The notes under the pieces are model-generated. The model saw only the letters and a list, made by a program, of their open reading frames with translations. It had not been told where the DNA came from and did not search any database. From Branchiostoma floridae (lineage: Eukaryota; Chordata; Leptocardii; Amphioxiformes; Branchiostomatidae), in NCBI RefSeq assembly GCF_000003815.2, contig NC_049992.1, positions 19,900,356 to 19,964,355 of the forward strand: a stretch of DNA of 64,000 nucleotides, given 5' to 3'. The position numbers and the translations under genes are program-made. This document shows positions 47,501 to 56,899 of this stretch, one piece after another. Positions within the stretch are counted from its first letter, which is position 1. Each line of letters begins with the position of its first letter.

Positions 47501-50500
47501 AGTTACATCTAAAAATATTACAGTATTTTCCGAGTTTTTCAATAAAGTGTAAGGGTATTACTTGCCATCGTCTTATGTTATCTTGATTTGTCTGTAGCAA
47601 TCTCTTTACCCATGACGCTTGTAAGCTTTTACACTTGGAATATATGTCTGTCATTTTGATTCCCCCGTCGGTATAACTGGAATATAGTGCTGTACGCTTT
47701 ATTTTGTCAGGTTTGTTGTCCCAAAGAAATGAGAAGGTTAATTTCTGAGTTTTCTTAAGTACCCATTCTGGGGTTGGGATCATAAACATGTTGTAGATAA
47801 TTTGAGACAGGGCTAAAGTTTTTATAACATAGCATTTTCCATATAAAGTTAATTTGCGTTTCTGCCACCTTCGAAACATATTTTCAATTTTGTTTATCCG
47901 TTTGTCCCAATGTAAGGTTTCGCATAGTTCTTCTGAAAGGCTGAAGTATAGTCCCAGAGACTTGATAGGTGTCCCCGGCCATGTGATACCAAAGGGTTTG
48001 TCTCTGCGGTGTTGGAAGGACCCTATCCATAGTGCTTCGCACTTTTTAAGGTTCAATCTGGGTCCTGCGACTTTACTAAACTTATCTACAATGTTAAGGG
48101 CAGTTTGTATTGAAAGGTCATCCGACAGTGTAAGTGTAGTATCGTCAGCAACTTGACTGATCTTTACTTCATACTCAAGATCGTGAACCTTGACCTTGAT
48201 TCCTTTAATTAAATCGGTATGTCGAATTTTAAGTGCCAGTATTTCTACAACTAAATTAAATAAAAGAGCAGAGAGTGGACAGCCCTGCCGGATGCCACGC
48301 TGCAGTTTGAAAAAGGCTGTCTTCCAGCCGAAGTTAGTCAAACAACATTCAATATCTGTATACATCATTTTCACCAAGGAAATAAAATTTGGTCCAAAGC
48401 CAAATTTCTGAAGGGTTTTGAGCATGAAGTTCCAGTTCACCATATCAAAAGCCTTTTGAAAGTCGAGGCAAATAATGGCTCCAGGAATGTTATAATGGTT
48501 GCAGTAATATATAACATCATGTATAACACGGACATTCTGACCGATAAATCTGTTTTTCAAATACGCTGTTTGGTCGTGTGAAATAAGGTTGGGTAGAGCT
48601 GCTTGGAGTCTTTTCGCCAGAGCAGCTGCCAACAACTTATAATCAGTATTAAGGAGACTAATGGGTCTCCAGTTAGCGAGATCTTTTCTGTCTCCCTTCT
48701 TAAAGATAAGTTTAAGGACTGCTCTTTTTTGAGACGGAGACATACATCCCTTTTCCATAGATTCTTTGAGAGCATCAAAAACAAAGTCTCCAATACTGTT
48801 CCAGAAAGTAAGATAGAATTCGGCGGGAAGTCCGTCCGTTCCTGGGGATCTATTTGTTTTCATAGCTTGCAAGGCCTCAAAATATTCCTCCTTTTCTAGA
48901 GGTTTCTCAAGAATCAATTTTTTATGTTCGGAAAGGCTGGATTCTAGCTCAACAGTCTCAAGGAACATATCAATTTCCCTGTCAGAGACTGAACAGTCGC
49001 TGGTATATAGACGTTCATAGAATGATTTTTCTAACTGTAAGATTTTCCCCTGGTCTGTTACATCAGTGTCTCCATCACTCAGTTTTGTAATATTATTGTT
49101 TGCAGCTTGCCATTTTTCAAGGTTGACAAAATAAGAGAGAGATTTTTCTCCCTTCTCAGTCCATTCTGCCCGTGCTCTAATTTGTGCACCTCTGGCTTTT
49201 GACTGGTAGATTTTCTCAATCTCAGTTTTTACAGTGGTATATTCGTTCAGAGTTGTCTCATCCAGGTTTTCGTCTATTTTATGATCTAATTCCAATAATC
49301 TTTTTTCTAAGTAGATAAGATTTCCTTTCATTTGAATGGCTTTCTGTTTACAGAAGCCAATTGAGAATTCCTTGATTCGTTTTTTGATAAGTTCCCATAG
49401 GAGCTGTTTAGAAATAGTCGTGTTCTTGTATTCCAAATTAACATCTAAATATAGAATTTTTGACGCCATCCATGTAATCCTGATCGGAAAGATATGCGGT
49501 ATTTAAGCGCCATAGTCCTGGTCCGCGCTTTTCTTTGTTTAATCGTATTTTTAGAAAGATAGCTTTATGATCGGATTTGATGGATGGTTTGATAGTGCAC
49601 TGTAAAACGTGGTCAACCAAAGATTTTTGAATAAGCCAAAAGTCTATTCTGGTGGACACTGGATAGGGATTCTTCCTTGTCCAGGTGAATTGTTTGCTCT
49701 GGGGATGGTTTTTCCGCCAGATGTCAACAAGTAAAAGATTTTGTTTTAAATTATTCAAGGAATTCCCACCTGTGGGTGTCTTCGTTGCATGTTTTGAATG
49801 TCTGTCTAGCCCATTATCATTTAAATCATTGAAGTCTCCACCTGCGATGAGGTTAGTGACCTGATTGTCAGTAACCCAATCACAGAGATCGCTGAAGAAT
49901 TTCCCTCTTTCAGTGCGATCATTTGGAGCATACACATTAAGAATACAGTGATCTTTCAGTACAACAATCAATTTTCTTCCATCGTTACCCTTTAACACAT
50001 CAACAACATCAACATCAAGTCCTTTCCTGATAAGTATTGAAACTCCTCGACTGTGAGTGCTACCAAAGTCATGAAATTGTACTCCGTTCCAGTCTAATTC
50101 AAGATCGCATTCAATGTCAGCTGTAAAATATGTCTCCTGAAGGAGGAAAATGTCTGCTTTTTGTTGACTTAGCCAGAGGTAAACGGTAGCTCGTTTGCGT
50201 TTATCACGCAAGCCACGAGCGTTTAGAGAAAGAAAACTAATAGCTGAAGCCATGGTGGTGAGTGTAACTTACAGTAGCAACAGTCTCAGGAGGAGACTAA
50301 CAGTTCATGTTCCATCTCCAGAGTTCTCACCGGACAGGTCGTCGGCAGCGTTGCGACTTGTCTCTATCAGGTCGTCGATGCGTTGTCTTAAGGCTCGATC
50401 ATCAGTGCTTTTGCTGCTAGCCGCAGTCGACGACGGGGGGTTCTTCTTTGTAGCACTTCTCGTTGCCACAGTTGATTCGGTGGGCCGGTGTGTTGTCTGA

Positions 50501-52060
50501 GTTCTTTTCTTATTTCTTTGTGGTTTCGGTGCAGTGAAGTCAGTGATTTGGCTTTGTTTTCCTTTTTTCTGCTGGTTTTTCTCAAGCGTGTTACAGTGTT
50601 CATCTTGTTCAGGTGAGCTAGGGGTGAGCTGAACATATGCTGTGCTGACTTGACTCTGCTGTTCTTTGCTGGATCCCTCTTCCCTTACGGTGGTCTCACC
50701 ACTGAGGTGTGGGGCAGGGGTGGGAGCGTCACGAACGCTGTCCTCAAGGACTGGTCGCGGTCGATGTGAGGCCTGCGGAGGAGGGGGTTTGGGTTGGTCT
50801 CGGTAGAACACTCTAGCCTTCCATCGCCCTCCAAGCTCCACAAATCTTGGGATATGTTCAGAAGGGTTAGTTGGAGGTGCCATAAAGGCGAAACGGTCTC
50901 CGGTTTCACAGTTGGTAAGTTTACTATCAACTCGAAGCATTTCGCGCTTCAGGGGTCCAAGGAGCTTAACACCGTAGCTTTTCAGGCCAGACGCTATGAC
51001 TCCATCGTCAACGGAGAGGGGTACATCTCGGACTGTGATTCTAACACCATTTCGCTGCTGAAAAGGGTGATTGTCACTGATTTCAACATACTTGTCGCGA
51101 AGGCTAATCCCAGACGCGATGAGGGAAGCACGTTCCTCTGGATCACGTAAGTAGAGACGCCATAATCCGCGAACCTGTTGAATCCCGGCTATATTTGACG
51201 CTTGAACACAGCGCGCTACGGCTTTGTAGACCTCGACATTCGTGAAGAAAGTCTCAGTAGGACTAACGGCATGGACATCCTTCTCCAGAAAGAAGACTGG
51301 TTTGCAGGAGGATGCTGGAGTTCCGTTAGGGGCCGTCGCGACGGTGTCTATAGCCTTGCCATTAATGACTGCTGACACGTAACTCATGGCTATCGGTGGG
51401 AGGGGGGTGGTGATCGTCGTTGTACTGATCAGAAACGAAGTTCGACAAAGGAATCGTAGGGAAAGTTGAACTCACCACCTTATCCCAGGACCTTTGTAGA
51501 TGTGTTACGGAGCGGATGAGTTGAGAAAATTGCGAAGAAAATGTTGAGAATAGGCAATAGAACTCTGGAAAGTGCAGAGCTCTAGAAAAGGCAGCTAGCC
51601 ACCTCGCAAGGCATCATGGGAACAGTTACAATTTAAACGTTACGCAGCGGTTTTTAAGAGGATCCAGCAATTTATATATGGATATTCACTCTAACTACAA
51701 CACAGACATCTGGATTGGTGATTGTCTTACATGACAACGGATCTTTTGTGCAACGATTACATGGATTTAACCCTAAATTAACAACAATAACATCGTTTTC
51801 AAAATTTAATGGCATGACTTTTTCTGCACACATTGCTGGGTCATGGCGTGTTTAAATCGAAGGAAGTAAAAAGCGGAACACATCAGGTATGTACAGTCAC
51901 ACAAACACCAAAGATGTGCCAATTATAATTAACATCAAATACGAAGACAAGAAAGAAATGTATCCCTCTGTTGCACTAACCTGTGACAGACGTCCTTTCT
52001 CCAACCACAAAGTCACCACTAAATACGTCACCCATAAGACAATGATGATCTCAAGAACCC
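44518..52060 (-). CDS. SDR9C short-chain dehydrogenase/reductase (RDH/HSD17B6/BDH1-like), 5' end in gap
   Basis: Minus-strand exons in order: 52060-51981 (5' part in the assembly gap), 46418-46184, 45897-45815, 45681-45500, 45327-45164, 44747-44518 (TAG). Phases 0,1,0,2,1 all fit; at least 323 aa. Exon 1 gives a hydrophobic anchor ([20 protein letters not shown]). Then come the cofactor fold with [17 protein letters not shown] (NNAG), catalytic Ser in [14 protein letters not shown] (Tyr and Lys), and the SDR9C phrase [19 protein letters not shown] follows the active site. The enzyme is probably an NAD(P)-dependent dehydrogenase for retinoid, steroid or hydroxybutyrate-type substrates, membrane anchored at the ER or mitochondrion; the substrate cannot be told from sequence. 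Intron 1 holds a full-length LINE. The start codon is presumed to lie in the gap. Confidence 0.92.
46030..46110. repeat. GA-rich tract in SDR intron 2
   Basis: Interrupted (GA)n with 'gagagagaaagagagacaga'. Confidence 0.9.
46746..49469 (-). CDS. LINE ORF2 C-terminus: reverse transcriptase, 907 aa
   Basis: Reverse-transcriptase blocks: [73 protein letters not shown], then the catalytic box as QVADDTTL. Val stands where Tyr or Phe is usual before ADD. The C-terminal tail has a CxxC..H..C cluster ([17 protein letters not shown]). These phrases place it in the Tx1/L1 group. It runs without a stop over 2.7 kb, so the only ORF2 lesion seen is the frame change before it. Confidence 0.93.
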   Translation of the reverse strand: MASKILYLDVNLEYKNTTISKQLLWELIKKRIKEFSIGFCKQKAIQMKGNLIYLEKRLLELDHKIDENLDETTLNEYTTVKTEIEKIYQSKARGAQIRARAEWTEKGEKSLSYFVNLEKWQAANNNITKLSDGDTDVTDQGKILQLEKSFYERLYTSDCSVSDREIDMFLETVELESSLSEHKKLILEKPLEKEEYFEALQAMKTNRSPGTDGLPAEFYLTFWNSIGDFVFDALKESMEKGCMSPSQKRAVLKLIFKKGDRKDLANWRPISLLNTDYKLLAAALAKRLQAALPNLISHDQTAYLKNRFIGQNVRVIHDVIYYCNHYNIPGAIICLDFQKAFDMVNWNFMLKTLQKFGFGPNFISLVKMMYTDIECCLTNFGWKTAFFKLQRGIRQGCPLSALLFNLVVEILALKIRHTDLIKGIKVKVHDLEYEVKISQVADDTTLTLSDDLSIQTALNIVDKFSKVAGPRLNLKKCEALWIGSFQHRRDKPFGITWPGTPIKSLGLYFSLSEELCETLHWDKRINKIENMFRRWQKRKLTLYGKCYVIKTLALSQIIYNMFMIPTPEWVLKKTQKLTFSFLWDNKPDKIKRTALYSSYTDGGIKMTDIYSKCKSLQASWVKRLLQTNQDNIRRWQVIPLHFIEKLGKYCNIFRCNFNVKRNAPPLTQLPPFYREVVLAWQELGGGRRDLAKINDDRIWSNKNFKIKVCKEDYMFWINFCKIPVVKLSSKYLYSLCLAKTLTKPSSQAYWDSIFPNLNWTNIWRSQTLKLKENKLKEFNFKLLHKILPCRFLLHKWKIVDTSGTIYSPKCAICNQDENYSHMFFECVRLRGYWDEVKHLLSQSGINIAINTTASVLFGGNFYVTLAKYAIFVSWTRYKDNKELLRNHNVLYLFTALTQDVQTCKIIE
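49438..50253 (-). CDS. LINE ORF2 N-terminus: AP endonuclease domain
   Basis: Starts [20 protein letters not shown] (the SLNxRG entry of LINE endonucleases), then FLLQETYF (catalytic Glu), GGDFNDL, ..[11 protein letters not shown] and SDHKAIFL (catalytic Asp-His) near the end. The frame stops at 49438, where the reverse-transcriptase frame already runs alongside from 49469. A single-base frame change around 49445-49470 (A/T-rich 'aatatagaatttttgac') separates two halves that should be one protein. Confidence 0.9.
   Translation of the reverse strand: MASAISFLSLNARGLRDKRKRATVYLWLSQQKADIFLLQETYFTADIECDLELDWNGVQFHDFGSTHSRGVSILIRKGLDVDVVDVLKGNDGRKLIVVLKDHCILNVYAPNDRTERGKFFSDLCDWVTDNQVTNLIAGGDFNDLNDNGLDRHSKHATKTPTGGNSLNNLKQNLLLVDIWRKNHPQSKQFTWTRKNPYPVSTRIDFWLIQKSLVDHVLQCTIKPSIKSDHKAIFLKIRLNKEKRGPGLWRLNTAYLSDQDYMDGVKNSIFRC
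50305..51387 (-). CDS. LINE ORF1, 360 aa, intact
   Basis: Open from ATG 51387 to the stop at 50305. The N-terminal half (about residues 50-195) has a pattern of Tx1-type ORF1 proteins: [33 protein letters not shown], then a GDRFAFM strand. I infer an RNA-binding fold like RRM but do not see a CCHC knuckle. The C-terminal half is Pro/Ser/Gln-rich and low complexity. It would coat the element RNA for retrotransposition. Identification rests on position upstream of ORF2 plus these features. Confidence 0.8.
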   Translation of the reverse strand: MSYVSAVINGKAIDTVATAPNGTPASSCKPVFFLEKDVHAVSPTETFFTNVEVYKAVARCVQASNIAGIQQVRGLWRLYLRDPEERASLIASGISLRDKYVEISDNHPFQQRNGVRITVRDVPLSVDDGVIASGLKSYGVKLLGPLKREMLRVDSKLTNCETGDRFAFMAPPTNPSEHIPRFVELGGRWKARVFYRDQPKPPPPQASHRPRPVLEDSVRDAPTPAPHLSGETTVREEGSSKEQQSQVSTAYVQLTPSSPEQDEHCNTLEKNQQKKGKQSQITDFTAPKPQRNKKRTQTTHRPTESTVATRSATKKNPPSSTAASSKSTDDRALRQRIDDLIETSRNAADDLSGENSGDGT

Positions 52061-52160
52061 NNNNNNNNNNNNNNNNNNNNNNNNNNNNNNNNNNNNNNNN
52101 NNNNNNNNNNNNNNNNNNNNNNNNNNNNNNNNNNNNNNNNNNNNNNNNNNNNNNNNNNNN
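52061..52160. other. Assembly gap (100 N) at the SDR first exon
   Basis: Exactly 100 N. The open frame of SDR exon 1 runs into it from the low-coordinate side, and the piggyBac-type element abuts its other side, so true length is unknown. Confidence 0.98.
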
Positions 52161-52161
52161 A

Positions 52162-53110
52162 TTACCCTCATCCGACCGTTACATTTTTACGACGAATCTG
52201 ACCGTATGGGGTCATTTTTGACCCCATTTTGTTTTGCTCATAGACATATTGCTGCCGGCTTATTTTTTTCATTTCTATGTATTTAATGTTTCACTAATCT
52301 ATGAAAAATATTTTGACAAGTTTTGGTGTCAGTAGTTATTACTCATTATCATAATTTATGCAGAAAATGAGGAGAAACCACATTTGCTCTAAAAATCTAC
52401 CATACTCAACTTACTTAAACAATGTTTTGTCTTATCAATTTCTAAACAATAATTGTGATGATGCAATAATACTGATAGCAAAATAGTGTTATTTAACAAG
52501 AAAAAATACAATATTTGTGAAAAGTAACGAATTTATTACTTAATTATGCACCATATTCCGCCATCTAAACACATACATACAATAACTCTTGTCTATTTTC
52601 CCGCAAAGAGCTTTCTTGTAGGTTCCTTCTGCACATTCTGTCCATATATTATTTTTTAATTAATTAGAAACATTTTCACTTTCATTAGCATAGGTAATTA
52701 GTGCGTATTATCATAATTCATGCATAATGTCGAAAAACTGTGTTTTACACTAAAATACTAAATGTCTTTGAAAATATTCGGTGTTTACTCATCTAAGCAA
52801 CTATAACTTCTTGCTGTAATAGCAATGATGAGGAATGTCTTTTATTTTATTAAAATTTCTTGATATTTATGTAATTAATTATTCACAATTGGCTGGGGTC
52901 ATTTTTGACCCCACCGAACAAGACACAAACTTTCAATTATAGCTTATACAATAATGGGCAAAACTCGGTGAAAATTTGGTAGATGCTGTAAGACATGTAT
53001 ACAAACAAATTCATGGAAGTAATTTTTTCTCTGATGAAAAATGTTGCTCTGGCAGATTAAAATATACGCCTGGGGTCAAAAATGACCCCATACGGTCAGA
53101 TGAGGGTTAA
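52162..53110. mobile_element. piggyBac-type non-autonomous element, ~950 bp
   Basis: Right end read inward: TTAA-CCCTCATCTGACCGTA (TTAA at 53107-53110). The left end beside the gap reads TTA-CCCTCATCCGACCGT. The subterminal palindrome 'ggggtcatttttgacccc' follows the left end, precedes the right end (as 'ggggtcaaaaatgacccc') and occurs a third time near 52893. The interior is AT-rich without a transposase. Related in ends and palindrome to the element at 18801. Confidence 0.8.
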
Positions 53111-53114
53111 TCAG

Positions 53115-54425
53115 TTATGATATTTTTCGAAAGGTTATGTAATTTAGTTCCTCATTTGCATTTTTGTTATCTGTTGGTATCTGTTAAGAGATAAAAAAAA
53201 TTGCATGTGTTACGTATACTAGAGCCCATTTATCTTAAACAATTGGATTATACAATATTAAAAAACATAATTTTAATTAATGTAGTTTTTTGACAATATT
53301 TTGAAAAAAATAGCAGATCTAAAGTCGATATCGTCTATCTTTCGTATCATAATAACTCAATATAGTTCAACTGACATATATAATGCGTGGCACCTAATGA
53401 AATTTGCCACTAGACATGTTTAACGGATAGTTTAGCAGAAACTGGGCTGCTGACAGTTTAGTAAACAAAGTTCGTCCTTGCCATATTTGCACTCTGTTAT
53501 TGTCTATCTTATGGATCTAACGTACTGTACATTGATTTCATTACATAGCTCCGTGTATTTTAACGATATGATGCTTAATTCTAATCACGGAGCTTTTTAG
53601 TTTGAGTTGGACATGTCAGTAAATTTGGTTGTCCCAGCACAAACTAGTTCCGGAGATATACGACGTCAAGGTTGACTTATAGCACACAACCCCCACCCCA
53701 CACACCCTACCATTAAATAAGACGACGTGTGCTAGGACTACGAAACTTGGTGAATTTTCCTTTAAATTAGTCAGGAACTAATGTTAGCATAAAATTATTT
53801 TTTCGTGATGACATGATATTACCAAATTAGTGGGAAAGATAACAAAAATACGTAACGTGACGCCACGTAATGGTAGCAATGTAAAGTGCGTTAAGAATGT
53901 ACAGTGCGATAAGAATGTACGGTTCGTACTTAAGTTCCACAAGATGAAAAATAACATAATGTGCATTTGGCAAGAACGAACTTTGTTTGCTAAATAATCA
54001 CTAGCCTGGAATTGATTCTATCTGCTAAGCTATGGCACGGAACATGGCTAGTGGCAAAGTTCATTTTTGTGTCAGGCATTACGTTACTGGAGTAATATAA
54101 TAGAAAACTAGAAAGGCCGACATTTGCTTCAGAGCAAATACAGCATATTTCAGCCATACACGTTCCCATGCAAAAATTGAACTGTTCCAAATCCCCCCTG
54201 CGCGAAAATGGAACATTCTAACAGTGACTTCTCGAAATGAACGGCTAGTAAGGCCGACATTCACTTATGAGCAAATGCACCATTTTCACCCCACCCCTCT
54301 GCAACAATGCTCTTCCACAATCACACATATGGAAAAAAAATAAACATTCCAAAATGGAGATTTCTGTGGTCTGGTAAGTTTTTTTTCGATTGAAGAATAT
54401 GAGGAACAAATTTATGGCCAAACAA
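53115..54425. other. Intergenic, repeat-derived in part
   Basis: No gene was seen. 53600-53780 shares phrases with 61900-62020 in reverse or direct relation ('gtgctaggactacgaaactt' against 'gtactaggacaatcaaactt'), so a diverged repeat lies in both places. 54070-54250 contains a short internal repeat ('aaggccgacatt'). Confidence 0.4.
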
Positions 54426-54485
54426 GAAACTGACTGGGCGGAGGTAAAGATGGAAATGGTTGTTTAACACGCACATGCAGACTCA

Positions 54486-54486
<1 letters not shown>

Positions 54487-54534
<48 letters not shown>

Positions 54535-54680
54535 GCACACACACATACACACACACACACAAACGCGCGCGCGTAAGAACGCAAACACACAGACATACAC
54601 ACACACACGCAAGCGATAGCATAGTACTAACACACAGACGCACATGCATATACATACGCACGCAAACACACACAAACACG
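54487..54680 (+). repeat. (CA)n with (CG)n core
   Basis: CA repeats interrupted by pure CG alternation at about 54521-54536 and 54564-54572. Alternating purine-pyrimidine of this kind favours Z-DNA. Confidence 0.95.
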
Positions 54681-55068
54681 TCTTGCAATCTTACTTCGAT
54701 AACTGTTCTTACATAGCCACGAATAAGCATGGATTCTTAAGACATATTACATCCCAATCTCTCCTTACAGAGATGAGCACTTGTTAGGATCCGAAAAAAA
54801 TGTTGAGTGCTTTCCGAGCGGGATTTATCGGTTATTGTTCAATGTCCTCTTGTCGACGCTTGGCCTTTATTGGTCAATCTATGCAGTTGGGAAATGTCAT
54901 CTTTTCGTCACGGACCCGTGAGAAAAATCCGTTTATCTAGCCCTCCAGCTTGTCAAACATGCATAGCACGCAGACGCGACCACACGACACAATCTGTACA
55001 ATGCAGTGCGCCTGAGCATGTGACAGCACTGACTGAAGACGTCTGGAAATCAAAATCGAAGGTAAGAA

Positions 55069-55072
<4 letters not shown>

Positions 55073-55109
<37 letters not shown>
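55073..55109 (+). repeat. (TA)n microsatellite
   Basis: About 18 TA units. Confidence 0.95.
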
Positions 55110-55114
<5 letters not shown>

Positions 55115-55139
55115 AGAGGCCATTTAGTGTAGCTATCAA

Positions 55140-55425
55140 TGTCAAAGTCTAAGTTCCTTCCCGCCCCTGATGGCGCATAGGGCGGCGCCCATCTCCGTTT
55201 CAGTAGCCCTTGGGCCACACAACGCAATCACTACAGCAGGGGGCTAGTCCACTGGTAGTGTCGTGTGTTCAACTTCCATACTCTTTCCCGAATGCTGAGT
55301 GCTAAGCAGAGAAAGAAGCATGTGCCATTTTTAAAGTCTTTGGTATGACTCGGCCGGGGATCAAACTCGCGACCTACCGAATGCAAGGCGAACACTCTAC
55401 CCACTAGGCCATTGCACCAGTGTAG
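55140..55425 (-). mobile_element. tRNA-derived SINE, second family (minus)
   Basis: On the minus strand, 55425 downward reads 'ggtgcaatggcctagtgggt' (A-box region) and 'ggtcgcgagtttgatccccg' (B-box). The tRNA-like head is better preserved than in the other SINEs but continues into a SINE body ('tgcttctttctctgcttagc', 'cgccctatgcgccatcagg'). Not called as a functional tRNA because the 3' part does not close an acceptor stem. Confidence 0.8.
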
Positions 55426-56109
55426 CTATACTGCTGATAAATAAAGATTTGGAAGGCGATTATAGCTTACATTATAATCGATTGCGATGGTACATTTATT
55501 ACTAATCTCATCTTTGAAGACTTTTAATTGTTAAACATACGTGTAACATGGAATAACGTCTCTGTGTCACTATTCATAACTATGACTGGATGAAAAAAAT
55601 GTCATAGTTCCACATTTCAAACTCAAAAGGCTTTCATAACCTTAGAAAATACGTTCTGGACTTTTTTTTTCTTAAAAGATATTCTGACTTCAGTACAAGT
55701 GCCTAGAATGCCATTGTTTTCAGGCATGCCCGCGGCAAACTATTTAACAAATGAGCACAAGAAACTATGTGCTCTGCGTCACTCATTTAAATATACATTA
55801 CGAGATTGTTGATAAACAAGATATTAGATCCTTCCGTTATCTCCGATCACCCCAGAATGGTTAGCACTGCTTAAACCGTAGCTACTGTTGTTGTACGTGC
55901 GGTCACTGACCTTGTGTCGCGACGCCGCTCCAGCCGGGATTGGGGAGAATTCACTCATCTTACCTCGATCGTAATCTGTCAGCTCTCGTGTAACCACTGG
56001 AATTCTTTTACGCTTGATATCCGGCAACATACGTTTAACAAGAAAGCCAAGAATGTTTGTTTTACAAGTGAATAGTGCACAAGTTATACAATGGCTGAGA
56101 TACTTAATT

Positions 56110-56895
56110 GATATACATAGCAAAAACTATACAAATGGTAAGTATTAGAAATTGTCCAAATTACACATGTCTCCTTGTTAATTCACAAAAGACGACAACT
56201 CTAAAAACTGCACTAAAAACGAACCATTCATTAGGCCTGTGCAGCGGCTAAGTACAGTGGGGCAGCTTTAAAAGCGCCGCATAACGTCAATATGGGATTC
56301 CGAGTTTCCGAGTTTTCATGTAAGATTTAATAAATAAGAGATAAGTAGAACGACATAAAACGAATTAAAGACAAACAAATGTCAACCCCTAACCACAACA
56401 TACCGGACTCCGTGTTTCCCACATTTACATTGCTTTCTCGAGCATAGACTATAATACAACAGAACGGATATTGAATTCTTCTTTCACGTCACATCTGTAA
56501 AAATTTTCATCTTCTACCAATTTTCGTTTTTGATATGGTTATGTGGATAGCTTTCTACCGAAGCAAGGGAAGACGACAACTGCCGTCCCGAAAGACTAAA
56601 TGCGCATGCATTACCGTAAAAAACAGCTATTACACATGTTATTTTAAATATAACATTATTTGATTTTTCAAAGACTTTAACTCCTTTAACTTAGTTAACT
56701 AACCCCCTTGCATTGGATAACTACATTAGGTAACCGTGATGTACTCTATAACTAATCTACATTCAGAAAGTATACAAAAGTTTTGTCATTTTATGCCGAG
56801 AATGCTATATATTTGAATTTAATAGAGTGAAGACTTTCCCATGTTTTATACACTAGATTCAATATTGATCTGTTGTGTCATACACTGACAGTAGT
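56110..56895. other. Upstream region of the AGPAT-like gene
   Basis: No exon was seen. The only candidate promoter signals are AT-rich runs such as 'tattttaaatataa' near 56640, which I do not call. Confidence 0.35.
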
Positions 56896-56899
56896 CACC

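Larger units (their letters stand above)
46524..51624 (-). mobile_element. Full-length Tx1/L1-like LINE in SDR intron 1, with perfect 17-bp TSD
   Basis: The 17-base sequence GTTACAATTTAAACGTT lies at 46507-46523 and again at 51625-51641, exactly flanking the element. The 3' end (minus strand) is a ~15-base poly(A), seen as T at 46524-46538. From the 5' end there is a ~240-base leader, ORF1, then ORF2 endonuclease and reverse transcriptase. A length of about 5.1 kb with both ORFs nearly intact and an exact target-site duplication indicates a recent insertion. It is in the same orientation as the SDR gene. Confidence 0.95.
54430..56090 (-). repeat. Conserved intergenic repeat, copy C with (CA)n, upstream of SDR
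   Basis: Same block order as 42190-43110: (CA)n, 'gatgagcacttgttagga' (54772), 'aaaggctttcataa', 'atgagcacaagaaac', 'catttaaatatacattacga', then the core. On the minus strand the core carries ATG AGT GAA... = MSEFSPIPAGAASRHK, open to a stop at 55824 within a 99-codon frame. The other two copies are stopped. A SINE and a (TA)n sit inside this copy and account for most of the extra length. Confidence 0.75.
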
